From Vibrio sp. 16 (GTDB lineage: Bacteria > Pseudomonadota > Gammaproteobacteria > Enterobacterales > Vibrionaceae), in contig NZ_OY808997.1 of the NCBI RefSeq assembly GCF_963681195.1, positions 682,001 to 746,000 of the forward strand: DNA of 64,000 nucleotides. Direction: 5' to 3'. Made by a program: the position numbers and the translations under genes. Under the pieces are notes generated by a model. The model searched no databases. It was not told where the DNA came from and saw only the letters and a list, made by a program, of their open reading frames with translations. Below, one piece after another: positions 55,356 to 64,000 of this stretch (position 1 is its first letter; every line of letters starts with the position of its first letter).

Positions 55356-55555
55356 TGTCAAATTGTGTTACTAACTAGTATTGCCATCAAACTAAGTTCC
55401 ATGCTCTTAATAATTAGGTGAGGTTACTATCAATTTAAACGCAGACTAACTCGAATTAGAAAAGAATATTGGTTAATCACAAAAGGTTACTTTCTGGTTG
55501 AAATTGTGTTGAACGGTGATAATGTACGCACTAGAGAAGGATGTAGGAAACGTAA

Positions 55556-56269
55556 ATGATTGTCACCATTGACATGATATGTCTTAGGCTAGGCAGCCAA
55601 GGGTTGGAAGTGTTATTAATCAAGCGCAACAATCCAGAGCGACCGCAACATGGTATGTGGTCGATTCCGGGTGGATTCGTGTTTGAACAAGATTGGACGG
55701 AGCGAGGTGGGCAACCTGCCGATCAAGATTTTGATGCCGCGAGGCGACGCATTTGTCGGCAAAAAATTCACACGTACCCCAATTACATCAGCGAACCCAT
55801 GGTAGATGGTAACCCCAAACGCGACCCTGAAGGGTGGAGCGTGACAATTGCGCACTACGCGCTGCTCAATCAAGCCAATGTCGAGCAAATCGAAAATTGT
55901 GGCTTATGCCAAGAGCAGCTTCGCTGGTTTGCGTTAGAAGACGTGCTTCAAGATGCGTTAGACCTCGCGTTTGATCACGCCGAGCTGATTAAACTGGCGT
56001 GGCGTAAGTTGCGTGCAGCCGTTGAGTACACATCGGTAGCGTTATTCGCTCTCGATAAAGAGTTTTTAGTCTCTGACATTATTGCCGCGTATGCTGAGTT
56101 TGGCGTTGAAATTAACCGAATGACGGTCAAACGACGCCTGATAGAAACAGGCGTAATTGTGAGCGCCAACAAGATGGCCTCAACCAACAAAGGAAAAGGC
56201 GGCAAGCCTGCTCAGGTTTACAGTTTGAGCGAAAAAAGCGTGACATATTTTCAAACGTGCCTGCGTTGA
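55556..56269 (+). CDS. nrtR: NrtR: Nudix-like transcriptional regulator of NAD metabolism
   Basis: 237 residues. Nudix-fold N-terminal domain (VTIDMICLRLGSQGLEVLLI; GMWSIPGGFVFEQDW) and a C-terminal winged helix (TVKRRLIETGVIVSANKMAS; GKPAQVYSLS). The Nudix box is degenerate, AARRRICRQKI in place of the REUxEE catalytic helix, so it is a sensor and not a hydrolase. NrtR proteins bind ADP-ribose and repress NAD genes. Its place between pncB and pncA fits. ATG with AGGAAA upstream; 19 nt to pncA. Confidence 0.92.
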   Translation: MIVTIDMICLRLGSQGLEVLLIKRNNPERPQHGMWSIPGGFVFEQDWTERGGQPADQDFDAARRRICRQKIHTYPNYISEPMVDGNPKRDPEGWSVTIAHYALLNQANVEQIENCGLCQEQLRWFALEDVLQDALDLAFDHAELIKLAWRKLRAAVEYTSVALFALDKEFLVSDIIAAYAEFGVEINRMTVKRRLIETGVIVSANKMASTNKGKGGKPAQVYSLSEKSVTYFQTCLR

Positions 56270-56288
56270 ACAGCATAAGGAATAACCC

Positions 56289-56945
56289 ATGTCTTTGAAA
56301 TCGGTACAGATTGAGAAATCGAAAACAGCGGCCGTCGATGTTGACCCGCAAAAAGGCTTTAGCGAGCTTTGCCCGAACGAACTGCCTGTAGCGGGGGCGC
56401 TGGAAATCGTTGACGAATTGATTGCCAACCACAGTAAAGCGAGTATTAAGCTCGTGTCGCGAGATATGCACCCTCCAGGCGCAGCGTGGGAAGCGGAAAC
56501 GCCAGCGAACATGCTGGAACCTGTTGGCCTGCCAGAAGTGGATATTAAGTGGAATCCGCATTGTGTGGTTGGTACTTCGGGCGTTGAGTTACTGCCCGGC
56601 TTGCCAGCGATTCGCGATTACGACTTCCAAATGAACAAAGGCATCGACCCAGACGCGCACCCTTATGGCGCTTTCTACCATGACCAAGCAGATACGCTGT
56701 CGACAGGCGGGATCGAGTTTCTGCAATCTAAAGGCATAGATACCGTGATTGTCGGGGGCTTGGCATTAGATTTTTGTGTTAAGAAATCGGTAGAACAGCT
56801 GGTGGATACAGGTTTTCGGGTGATTCTGAATCTAGCCTCGACGCGAGCGGTGTTTCCGGAGAATGCTGAGCAGGTGGCTGAGGAGTTAGCGACCAAAGGT
56901 GTGATACTGGTGACAGATTCCGAGCAAATCGAATGTTGTGAGTAA
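56289..56945 (+). CDS. pncA: Nicotinamidase (isochorismatase-like fold)
   Basis: 218 residues. Deamidates nicotinamide to nicotinate, feeding PncB. Catalytic Asp in AAVDVDPQKGF, metal-binding D-x-H in SRDMHPPGAAW, nucleophilic Cys in GLALDFCVKKS. Together with the divergent pncB it makes a complete nicotinamide salvage route to NaMN under NrtR. A strong bidirectional hairpin follows. Confidence 0.93.
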   Translation: MSLKSVQIEKSKTAAVDVDPQKGFSELCPNELPVAGALEIVDELIANHSKASIKLVSRDMHPPGAAWEAETPANMLEPVGLPEVDIKWNPHCVVGTSGVELLPGLPAIRDYDFQMNKGIDPDAHPYGAFYHDQADTLSTGGIEFLQSKGIDTVIVGGLALDFCVKKSVEQLVDTGFRVILNLASTRAVFPENAEQVAEELATKGVILVTDSEQIECCE

Positions 56946-56970
56946 GTGTTAAAGTATCGGGCTGTAAATT

Positions 56971-56998
56971 AGCGAAGCGACTTAACGCTTCGCTTTTT
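56971..56998. terminator. Bidirectional terminator between pncA and the AEC gene
   Basis: AGCGAAGCG acttaa CGCTTCGCT followed by five T. Confidence 0.9.
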
Positions 56999-57959
56999 AT
57001 ATCAAACTAAACACGCTCAAAAGCAGCAAACCTAACGTACAAGTCACGGTAGAAATTGTCGTGGTTAGCGCAATAATATTGGCCGCGAGCACTGCGTTAC
57101 CGTTCATTGCCCTTGCCATAATGTAGCTCGCAGATGCCACTGGTGAAGCGTTCATAAAAAAGATGATTCCAAGCTCCATCCCCTCAAACCCTAACCAATA
57201 GGCACATCCAGTAATAAGTACGGGTGCTGCCACCAACTTAAATCCGCTTGCCGTCCAAGAGGGCGCTTGCTCCTTTTTGAGAGAGCTTAAATTGAGTGAG
57301 CCGCCAATACATAGAAGGGCGAGAGGCAATGTCATTTTGGCAAGGTAGTTACCTGCATCAATCGCAATGGTTGGTACAGGAATACTAAGAACGTAAAAGG
57401 CGATACCGAGTAAAATCGAGATAATGAGGGGATTTTTGGTTAACGTAGCCGCCATCATTTTGCCCACTTTTACCCCCGATTCCTGATGCTTTGGAGTGAG
57501 GCAAATCACCGCCAACACGTTGTAAACCAATGTGGTTGCGGCGACAAATATCGCGCCCAATGCGATGCCTTGCTCACCATAGGCATTGGCAACATAAGCG
57601 ATGCCGATAATGCCAGTGTTCGCGCGAAACCCGCCCTGTATGATCACGCCTTGGTCTGGAGAGGTTGGAAAGAGCGCCTTGACGCAAACTGATGTAAACA
57701 CGAAAAACGCCACACTGGACAGCACACCGTACAAGATGAAGTGACTCGCGGCAGAGATATCATGTTCTGAAACTACGATGCTCAGAAACAGCATGGTAGG
57801 GAGTGTCACCTGAAACACCAGTTTCGAGGCGACCTCAATGAAGTTATCGTTTATCAAACCAATACGTTTGAATACGATACCCAGCACCAACATCAAACAA
57901 ATTGGTCCCGTGATTGATACAGAAAATTGCAACTGGCTGAGTAAATCCATTCGACTCAT
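56997..57959 (-). CDS. AEC-family (auxin efflux carrier-like) transporter
   Basis: About 320 residues, with a GTG one codon earlier as alternative start. Ten hydrophobic helices in two halves (GPICLMLVLGIVFKRIGLI; FRANTGIIGIAYVANAYG; PLALLCIGGSLNLSSL; MNASPVASASYIMARAMNGN). The GFRANTGIIG and SPVASASY motifs belong to the AEC/BASS-type permease group. The substrate is unknown; malate or other carboxylates are transported by some members. Not obviously tied to the NAD genes next to it. Confidence 0.9.
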   Translation of the reverse strand: MSRMDLLSQLQFSVSITGPICLMLVLGIVFKRIGLINDNFIEVASKLVFQVTLPTMLFLSIVVSEHDISAASHFILYGVLSSVAFFVFTSVCVKALFPTSPDQGVIIQGGFRANTGIIGIAYVANAYGEQGIALGAIFVAATTLVYNVLAVICLTPKHQESGVKVGKMMAATLTKNPLIISILLGIAFYVLSIPVPTIAIDAGNYLAKMTLPLALLCIGGSLNLSSLKKEQAPSWTASGFKLVAAPVLITGCAYWLGFEGMELGIIFFMNASPVASASYIMARAMNGNAVLAANIIALTTTISTVTCTLGLLLLSVFSLI

Positions 57960-58118
57960 CACACAAAAAAATATCCCTTCTCAATACCTTATCAGAGTGC
58001 GTCGGTTGGAGATGTAAGAAATGTTCCAGATTTTAGAGGTTTGGCAAGATTTCATGTCGGATACGAGCTGACACGTTACGGTTTCTTATTGATATCCATT
58101 CTCATATTGATTGATAAT

Positions 58119-58137
58119 ATTGTTATGTTATAACATT
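58119..58137. promoter_or_regulatory. Zur-like box upstream of the ABC transporter operon
   Basis: ATTGTTATGTTATAACATT contains the exact inverted repeat TGTTAT-n3-ATAACA. It agrees with the gamma-proteobacterial Zur consensus (AATGTTATANTATAACATT) at 16 of 18 defined positions. It lies 31 bp before the start codon, where it would overlap the promoter. Confidence 0.65.
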
Positions 58138-58167
58138 GCGCTGAATTTGTTTTTAAGGACATGAATA

Positions 58168-59703
58168 ATGAAATTTAGGATAGCGGGTATCGCCGCAGTC
58201 GTTGCTATTGCGGCGGTCACTGTGTCGCAATTCACTCAATCAACGTCAAGCCAAGCATTAAAAATCTCTGGACCGTTTGAATACTCAAGCCAAGATCTCT
58301 CGAAAGATGGTTATATGTTCACCCGAATGCAGGTTGTTGAATCTTTGGTCGCGATCAATAAAAAGGGCCAAGTGGAGCCGCAACTCGCTGTTGCGTGGAC
58401 CGTGAGTCCTGATGACCTAGAGTGGACGTTCGATATCCGAGAGGGGGTAACGTTTCACGATGGCGAAAAACTGGATGCGGCAGCGGTTAAATTGGCGCTT
58501 GAAAATGCGATGGCGAAGCCGGGCGTGATTAAGCGTGTGCCTATTTCAGAGATAGTGGCGAACGGGAATCAACTGACACTTCGCCTGTCTAAACCTTACA
58601 ACCCTATGTTGTCGGTTCTGGCTCATTACACGGTAGCGATCGCTTCTCCGAGTAGCTACAACGAAGAAGGAACCTCTACTTCACTGGCTGGTACTGGCCC
58701 TTACAAAATTGCTGAACTTGTCCCGCCACATAAAATTCATGTGACTCGTAACGAGGGTTACTGGGGCAGCAAAGCCAAGATTGAAAACGTCGAATATCTG
58801 GCTGGGCATCGTGCTGAAAGTCGTGCACTGCTCGCCCAAACAGGTCAGGCTGATATCGTGTACACCCTCGATCCGGCAAGCATCGCGCCATTGCAGCAAA
58901 CAGAGAATGTCGATGTCGTGAGCGAATCTATTCCTCGGACAATTTTGCTCAAACTGAACAACGAGCATCCGTATCTTAACTCGTACCAAACACGCCAAGC
59001 GCTGAGCTTAGCGCTCGATCGTACTGGGATTTCCAAGCAGATCATTCGCATGCCGGGCTCTGAAGCCTACCAGCTTTTTGCGCCTTCGTTAGGGGCTTGG
59101 CACATTGAAGCGTTCGCGCAGACGTCTCGTGATATTGCCAAAGCGAAATCGTTGCTTGCTTCTCAAGGATGGCAGCAAAACGAACAAGGCATCCTAGAGC
59201 GAGAAGGCAAGCCGTTTGTTGTCAATCTGACTACCTATTCAGATCGTCCAGAACTGCCCGTGGTCGCTACCGCTATTCAAGCGCAATTGAAGGAAGTTGG
59301 CATTCAAGTTGATATCTCCATTGATAACTCCAGTGCGATTCCAGCGAAGCATCAAGATGGCACGATTGAGTTGGCACTCGTGGCGCGTAACTTTGGCGCC
59401 ACGGTCGATCCCCTTGCGCTGCTTCTTAAAGACTTTGCTGAGCATAAAGGTAGCGATTGGGGACCAACGAACTGGTCATCGGAAGAGTTTAGCGCTCTGC
59501 TAAGCCGCTTGAGCGCAACAAAAGATCGCGCTGATTACCAACAACAAGCGCAGCAAGCGTCTCAAATTCTTGCGCAAGAGATGCCACTGATTCCTATCAC
59601 CTTCTACACCCAACTTGTGGCGGTGAATAAGAAAGTCGGCAACTTTAGCTTTGACCCGTTTGAGATCAACTACCGAATTTCAGAGATGACGCTGAATGAT
59701 TAA
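58168..59703 (+). CDS. ABC-transporter solute-binding protein, NikA/CntA/oligopeptide type (SBP_bac_5)
   Basis: 511 residues. Signal peptide or N-terminal anchor at 1-25 (MKFRIAGIAAVVAIAAVTVS). Cluster-C binding-protein blocks: EPQLAVAWTVSPDDLEWTFD, IREGVTFHDGEKLDAAAVK, AGTGPYKIAELVPP, NEGYWGSKAKIENVEYL, TRQALSLALDRTGI and LIPITFYTQL. This family binds peptides, nickel-chelates or metallophores. A Zur-like box in the promoter favours a zinc-related cargo such as a zinc-metallophore complex; that is inference. It begins a tightly overlapping four-gene operon. Confidence 0.9.
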   Translation: MKFRIAGIAAVVAIAAVTVSQFTQSTSSQALKISGPFEYSSQDLSKDGYMFTRMQVVESLVAINKKGQVEPQLAVAWTVSPDDLEWTFDIREGVTFHDGEKLDAAAVKLALENAMAKPGVIKRVPISEIVANGNQLTLRLSKPYNPMLSVLAHYTVAIASPSSYNEEGTSTSLAGTGPYKIAELVPPHKIHVTRNEGYWGSKAKIENVEYLAGHRAESRALLAQTGQADIVYTLDPASIAPLQQTENVDVVSESIPRTILLKLNNEHPYLNSYQTRQALSLALDRTGISKQIIRMPGSEAYQLFAPSLGAWHIEAFAQTSRDIAKAKSLLASQGWQQNEQGILEREGKPFVVNLTTYSDRPELPVVATAIQAQLKEVGIQVDISIDNSSAIPAKHQDGTIELALVARNFGATVDPLALLLKDFAEHKGSDWGPTNWSSEEFSALLSRLSATKDRADYQQQAQQASQILAQEMPLIPITFYTQLVAVNKKVGNFSFDPFEINYRISEMTLND

Positions 59704-60640
59704 CATCCTTCTTAGAAGAGTATTCCAAGCCACGTTGGTGGCTTGGAGTATCGGCACGTTGACATTCATTTTGATGCGCCTGCTTCCGGGTGATTTTGCG
59801 TTTCGGATCGCAGCGGGTCGATATGGTTACGACTATGTGGATGCAGAAGCGGCGCAAGCAGTCAGTGCGGAGCTTGGCTTAGACCGATCTGGGTTTGAAC
59901 TCTATGTTCAATGGTTGTGGGATCTGCTCCAGTTTGACCTTGGTCATTCCCTGATTAGCGGCGCCCCCGTCATTGAAGAGATAACGCATCAGCTTGGTCA
60001 CTCATTGCTGCTCGCATTGGTTGCTTTGTTGCTGTCTGCCCTCATCGCGATACCTATTGGTGTTTATTGTGGGAAACATGCTAACTCGGCGGCTGACAAG
60101 TGGAGTTTGATTACTTCGGTGTTTATCCGCGCTCAGCCAGTATTTGTGATTGGCTTAGTGATGACGATTCTATTTGCATTGCACTTAGGGCTGTTTCCTG
60201 TGGCGGGGTTTGGCAGTGCAGCACATCTCTTTTTACCGGGACTGACGTTAGCGCTCTCACTGGCGGCGATGTCAAATCGGCTTATTCGTAACGCGACGCG
60301 CAGTACGATTACAGCGCCATACTTTAAGTTTGCCAGACTAAAAGGATTAACCTTTGAGCAAGCATTCCAGCATCACGCACAGCGCCATATTGCGATTCCG
60401 ATTGTCACTTTCTTAGCGATTCAAACCATTGGCTTGATGGAAGGCATCATCATGATCGAGTCACTTTTCTCTTGGCCAGGTATCGGCCACGCGTTGGCGC
60501 ACGCGATTTTTGCTCGAGATATCCCAATGATCCAAGGAACAGCATTGGTGATGGGCTTGTTGTTTGTTGCGATCAACACCTTTATTGACCTCGTGACCTA
60601 CCAACTTGATCCAAGACAACAGCAGGAGGCGACGCAATGA
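59696..60640 (+). CDS. ABC transporter permease 1 (DppB/NikB type)
   Basis: 314 residues, six helices. N-terminal INILLRRVFQATLVAWSIGT, LTFILMRLLPGD, the BPD-type EAA loop near IRNATRSTITAPYFKFARLKG, and the C-terminal GLMEGIIMIESLFSWPGIGH. It overlaps the binding-protein gene by 8 nt and the next permease by 4 nt. Inner-membrane half of the translocation pore. Confidence 0.95.
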   Translation: MINILLRRVFQATLVAWSIGTLTFILMRLLPGDFAFRIAAGRYGYDYVDAEAAQAVSAELGLDRSGFELYVQWLWDLLQFDLGHSLISGAPVIEEITHQLGHSLLLALVALLLSALIAIPIGVYCGKHANSAADKWSLITSVFIRAQPVFVIGLVMTILFALHLGLFPVAGFGSAAHLFLPGLTLALSLAAMSNRLIRNATRSTITAPYFKFARLKGLTFEQAFQHHAQRHIAIPIVTFLAIQTIGLMEGIIMIESLFSWPGIGHALAHAIFARDIPMIQGTALVMGLLFVAINTFIDLVTYQLDPRQQQEATQ

Positions 60641-61422
60641 AACTGCTTGCTAAACAAATCTGGGGCATTGCGATTATCGGCGCAGCACTGCTGCTCGTGT
60701 TGACGCAAAAACTGCTCTTCAATAGTGACCCAGCCGCACAGCAACTCTCATTGGCGTTTTCTTTGCCGGATTTCTCCGAGCCACTGGGGCGCGATCATTT
60801 TGGTCGCAGTAACTTTGCTCGTTTAAGTGATGCGATTGTTACCTCGTTAACATTGGCTTGGTTAAGCGTATTGACCTCTGCTGCGTTAGGGATTGTTGCA
60901 GGCGTACTCGCAGGGTGGCGCAAAGGGTGGTGGGAGAGAAGTTTCACTTTTGCGATGAATATTATCCTCGCAATGCCGGGGCTGATTTTAGTGCTGTTAT
61001 TTGCCGCGTTAGTACCGGGATCCTTTACGATTTTGTACGTCGCAATCGCCCTTATTTTGTGGGTTGAGTTCTACCGAGTGGTGCGTAATAGAACGCTATC
61101 TCTGATTCATTCTCCGCAAGTTGAAGCGTCTGTGCTGTATGGATTTGGGTCTTGGTATGTATTTAAGCGTCATATTTGGCCTCACTGCCGTCAAGATGTG
61201 TTCACCCTCTGTTGCTTTGGGGCTGGAAACACCATACTCGCGCTTGCCTCGCTCGGCTTTTTGCATGTAGGCCTTAAGCCACCAGAGGCGGAGTTAGGAC
61301 TCATGATGGTAGAGCTGTTTCGTTACTACCAAGTTGCATCTTGGGTGTTAGCGCAACCACTGATCACCTTGTTTGTTTTAGTACTCGGGTTCCATTTACT
61401 CGCGAGTGGGGAAAAGTCATGA
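60637..61422 (+). CDS. ABC transporter permease 2 (DppC/NikC type)
   Basis: 261 residues. Short N-terminal helix (IWGIAIIGAALLLVLTQKLL), the PLGRDHFGRSNFARL element typical of DppC/NikC proteins, an EAA region at FYRVVRNRTLSLIHSPQVEA and the C-terminal LASLGFLHVGLKPPEAELG. ATGA overlaps on both sides show strict coupling with permease 1 and the ATPase. Confidence 0.95.
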   Translation: MKLLAKQIWGIAIIGAALLLVLTQKLLFNSDPAAQQLSLAFSLPDFSEPLGRDHFGRSNFARLSDAIVTSLTLAWLSVLTSAALGIVAGVLAGWRKGWWERSFTFAMNIILAMPGLILVLLFAALVPGSFTILYVAIALILWVEFYRVVRNRTLSLIHSPQVEASVLYGFGSWYVFKRHIWPHCRQDVFTLCCFGAGNTILALASLGFLHVGLKPPEAELGLMMVELFRYYQVASWVLAQPLITLFVLVLGFHLLASGEKS

Positions 61423-62852
61423 ATTGTTTTCTTCGTGTCGAATCATTGTCAGTAAAAACGGCGCAGCAAGTCTTAGTTGACCCGGTCAGTTTTACCCTCG
61501 CTAAGGGAAAGCCGCTTACGATTCTTGGCGAAACAGGGGCGGGAAAAAGTTTGATTGCGGCTGCGCTAACCGGAACCCTGCCAAAAGAGTTGGTTGCCAA
61601 GGGGCAGATTTACCTCCATGACCGAGCGGTCAGTGAAAACGAGTTGCAGCAGATGTGGGGGCGAAAAATCGCGTTGCTTCCTCAAGAACCGTGGCTCGCG
61701 CTAGACCCTATTATGCCCGTACACCAACAGATTGAAGAGGTTCATACTCTCGTTAATCAGGCTCCTGCGTCGACGGCCAAAAAACGAGCTCAATCAGCGC
61801 TTGAAAGCATGAATCTTAGCCACGCGAAACAAAAATATCCTTTCCAGCTTTCAGGTGGAATGGCGCAGCGAGTCGCTTATTTATGTGCGACTCAGGCTGG
61901 CGGAGAACTGCTGTTAGCGGACGAGCCCACCAAAGGGCTAGATCGAGCCCATTGCGACATCGTTGGTGACATGCTTGCAGAGCACGCAAAACAGGGCGCA
62001 TTGATTACCATCACTCATGATATCGAGCTGGCGCAAAGGCTAGGGGGAGACATGATTGTGATGAAACAGGGTGAAGTGGTGGAATCCGGAATCGCACATG
62101 AGATCTTAGCCAATTCGAAATCTGAGTACGCCAAAGCGCTTATCGAGTCGAGCCCGAAACATTGGCCAAAGCGAGCCTCTGCAAGCTCAGGTCAGCCTCT
62201 GGTGAGTATAGAAAACCTATCACTACGTCGAAATCAAACCACCCTGTTTGACAAGCTTTCTCTTCGCGTCGATGAGGGTGAAGTGGTTGGAATCTATGGT
62301 CGAAGTGGTTGTGGTAAAACCAGTTTGGCGGATGCGGTGCTTGGGCTACTCACGCCAAGTTCTGGAGAGATTGTGTTTCACCAAACGGTCGGTGTTGGGC
62401 AAAAGCTAAAGCTCTATCAAGACCCGCCAAGTGCATTTGCTACACATGTTACGCTCGATCAACTACTGAGTGATTTACAGCAGATTCACTCTTTTGATGA
62501 GGCTGAAATAGCGCCCTTGATGCGATTACTGAAATTAGACTTGGGGTTACTACAACGAACACCTAGGCAGATTTCAGGAGGAGAATTACAGCGTTTCGCT
62601 ATTTTACGTGCGTTGTTAATGAAACCTAAGCTGTTGATTGCAGATGAACCCACTTCAAGGCTTGACCCCATTACAGCGGCAGAAACCTTACAGTTGCTCA
62701 CTTCTCTGGCGACTGAGCGACAATGTAGCGTGATCATCATTGGCCACGACGAGGAGGCGTTGCGAAAGCTATGCGATAAGGTCATCAATTTGCATCAATA
62801 TTCGGTTGAAACCTTGAGTAATAAGGTGGCGATGACGCCCGTGTCGACCTAG
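61419..62852 (+). CDS. Fused double-ATPase of the ABC transporter (DppD-DppF/NikD-NikE fusion)
   Basis: 477 residues from ATG 61419 (ATGA overlap with permease 2; the longer frame was rejected). Two complete nucleotide-binding domains. NBD1: Walker A GETGAGKS at 37-44, signature LSGGMAQR, Walker B LLLADEPTKGLD. NBD2: Walker A GRSGCGKT at 294-301, signature ISGGELQR, Walker B LLIADEPTSRLD. Both keep the catalytic Glu and the switch His (ITHD; IIGHD). It replaces the separate D and F subunits of Dpp/Nik systems. Last gene of the operon. Confidence 0.94.
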   Translation: MNCFLRVESLSVKTAQQVLVDPVSFTLAKGKPLTILGETGAGKSLIAAALTGTLPKELVAKGQIYLHDRAVSENELQQMWGRKIALLPQEPWLALDPIMPVHQQIEEVHTLVNQAPASTAKKRAQSALESMNLSHAKQKYPFQLSGGMAQRVAYLCATQAGGELLLADEPTKGLDRAHCDIVGDMLAEHAKQGALITITHDIELAQRLGGDMIVMKQGEVVESGIAHEILANSKSEYAKALIESSPKHWPKRASASSGQPLVSIENLSLRRNQTTLFDKLSLRVDEGEVVGIYGRSGCGKTSLADAVLGLLTPSSGEIVFHQTVGVGQKLKLYQDPPSAFATHVTLDQLLSDLQQIHSFDEAEIAPLMRLLKLDLGLLQRTPRQISGGELQRFAILRALLMKPKLLIADEPTSRLDPITAAETLQLLTSLATERQCSVIIIGHDEEALRKLCDKVINLHQYSVETLSNKVAMTPVST

Positions 62853-62945
62853 TCCCCATTCGGCTCCTTCAATTGTGCCTGTTTGGCAAAAGAGGTTAGC
62901 GAAGGAGCCAGTCGTGCACATGCGCTGAATATTAAATAAATTAAT

Positions 62946-62960
62946 TGATAATAATTATCA
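62946..62960. promoter_or_regulatory. Fur box (perfect 7-1-7)
   Basis: TGATAAT-A-ATTATCA is an exact match to the core Fur 7-1-7 inverted repeat. It lies 49 bp before the start of the small gene at 63010. Confidence 0.78.
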
Positions 62961-63009
62961 TTACTATATCTTTAATGTCTCGCGATAAACTTCAATCTTG
63001 GAGACTAAA

Positions 63010-63564
63010 ATGGGACATTCCGACATCACACAACTTCTGATTCCAAAAAGCGACTGGGTATCTCCAGATCTCTATTTGTATGAAGGTGAAGACCGACTGA
63101 AACTAAGCTTGGAAGGAGCCATTCAGTTTAGTGGTTTAAATAGTATTGGTGGGGTCGTGCTCGGCTTTCGGATGATGCAATATGCGGTGCAACTGTCTGC
63201 TGGAGACTTCCCGCTGCAGCGTGACGGCATTAGCATCTATACGGCGTTTCCTGGTCGCGGTGTCCAAGACGCTTTTGAATATACCTGCCGAGCGCTACGA
63301 GATCGTCGCTACTGCTGCGATACGACATTGAATCACCCTGCCGTCCAATCTGGTCAACGCGGACAGTTCTTGTTTACCATTCGAGCCAACGAGCAATCGA
63401 TGGTGATGACACCAGCGAATGGTTTGCCTCGTCAAACCTATTTTGAAGCCGATCGTCAATCACAAGATAGCCGCGAAGCCGCTGCAAGATGGCGAGATGA
63501 GAAGATAAACTTCGCAAACACGCTGTTGAGCTTGCCGCCGGAAAAGTGCTTGCGCGTATTGTAA
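63010..63564 (+). CDS. Fur-box-associated protein of unknown function, faintly FmdE-like
   Basis: 184 residues from ATG 63010, with TTGGAGA upstream (a TTG at 62998 was set aside). No signal peptide. The central segments SIGGVVLGFRMMQYAVQLSA and FPGRGVQDAFEYTCRALRD resemble the CPGxxLGYRM and CAVDAIQ-type motifs of FmdE-family metal-binding proteins. The Cys at the first position is replaced here, while YTCRALRDRRYCCDTTLNHP supplies several Cys and a His. The resemblance is by eye and weak. The perfect Fur box and the Zur-marked ABC operon just upstream suggest a metal-homeostasis role. Confidence 0.65.
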   Translation: MGHSDITQLLIPKSDWVSPDLYLYEGEDRLKLSLEGAIQFSGLNSIGGVVLGFRMMQYAVQLSAGDFPLQRDGISIYTAFPGRGVQDAFEYTCRALRDRRYCCDTTLNHPAVQSGQRGQFLFTIRANEQSMVMTPANGLPRQTYFEADRQSQDSREAAARWRDEKINFANTLLSLPPEKCLRVL

Positions 63565-63651
63565 TCACGAGTTCAAATTAGTGGCTGTCGCTCACATTCT
63601 GGTGAGCGACATACCTTGCTACTACGTGTTTTCTATCCATTTGTTTCGGCT

Positions 63652-64000
63652 TTAGCTTGCAAAGAAATCACGACGAAAGCTCGCGATCTGCTGTTGGTAA
63701 TAGCTCTGCCATTGTGACTCTGACATGTGGGCATGGCTGCTTGAACGCTGCGCTTCTAGGGTAGATTTCAGTTGTTCTAACTCGTGTTGATAGTCACGAA
63801 CTTGCTGTTGCTGATCGACGATTTGCTGCTTGCGAGCCTGAATGTCTTCACTCTGTTGTTGCGTCAAGTATGTTTGCGCAAGTGCCTGAACTAACGCCTC
63901 GCGTTCACTTTGGCTAATATGGTTCGGAATTAACGTGACGGCTCGTTCGTACTTTGCTTGCTCACTGGCTAATCCCAGAGCTTCCTCACTGCCTTGCCAA
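63652..64000 (-). CDS. Partial gene: Gln-rich coiled-coil C-terminus, unknown
   Basis: Open frame running in from the right edge, so the true start is outside; the ATG at 63867 is internal. The visible ~115 residues begin WQGSEEALGLASEQAKYERA, pass through VTLIPNHISQSEREALVQAL, and form a long Gln/Glu-rich helix (TQQQSEDIQARKQQIVDQQQ; VRDYQHELEQLKSTLEAQRS) ending QQQIASFRRDFFAS. The all-helical tail could fit a lipase-chaperone-like or other coiled-coil protein, but I do not recognise it. Confidence 0.6.
   Translation of the reverse strand, partial: WQGSEEALGLASEQAKYERAVTLIPNHISQSEREALVQALAQTYLTQQQSEDIQARKQQIVDQQQQVRDYQHELEQLKSTLEAQRSSSHAHMSESQWQSYYQQQIASFRRDFFAS

Overview
The window looks like chromosome I of a Vibrio, most likely of the Harveyi clade or a close relative. 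The main reasons are an adjacent luxM-luxN pair (HAI-1-type quorum sensing) and the core block polB / varA-uvrC-pgsA / hemerythrin-GGDEF / pheST. The species cannot be fixed from the sequence. I see no rRNA, CRISPR array, integrase, transposase or phage structural gene.

Layout. 1-1463: minus-strand yciA, yciI, a partial T2SS pilotin gene and a small unknown gene. 1646-5336: luxM and luxN, with a LuxR/HapR-type palindrome upstream. 5913-8099: ihfA (detached from pheST), a DUF440 gene, efpL and a nucleotidyltransferase-like gene. 8190-15151: a PTS-EIIC/EAL fusion, polB, a DUF4105 envelope protein and a DUF3015 protein. 15504-19265: varA, uvrC, pgsA and a Cys-Gly-Leu-Gly tRNA operon. 19425-29854: a c-heme protein coupled to a diguanylate cyclase, a PQQ sugar dehydrogenase, a TetR / RND / LolA-like / beta-barrel envelope cluster with repeated operators, a hemerythrin-GGDEF protein and a GNAT. 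30108-38467: pheST followed by a patchy region with a zinc-hook AAA ATPase, a DUF3360-like transporter and two duplicated pieces of the pheT 3' end. 38876-42589: a large acidic lipoprotein with TSP3 repeats. 42760-49449: a sucrose PTS locus with two LacI-type repressors and two operator classes. 49428-57959: an unknown gene, MATE, LysR, a C69 dipeptidase, an NAD-salvage cluster (pncB, nrtR, pncA) and an AEC carrier. 58168-63564: a NikA/CntA-type ABC importer behind a Zur-like box, then a small protein behind a perfect Fur 7-1-7 box. 63652-64000: a partial coiled-coil gene.

How the genes work together. Signalling is prominent: quorum sensing, the GacA-type regulator VarA and three c-di-GMP enzymes, two of which carry likely redox or gas-sensing partners. 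The most interesting accessory parts are (i) the RND / LolA-like / barrel cluster, which could be a trans-envelope lipid route; (ii) the zinc-hook ATPase bracketed by duplicated pheT terminators, a likely defence cargo; (iii) the Zur/Fur-marked metal-acquisition segment; and (iv) the heme-c/diguanylate cyclase pair.
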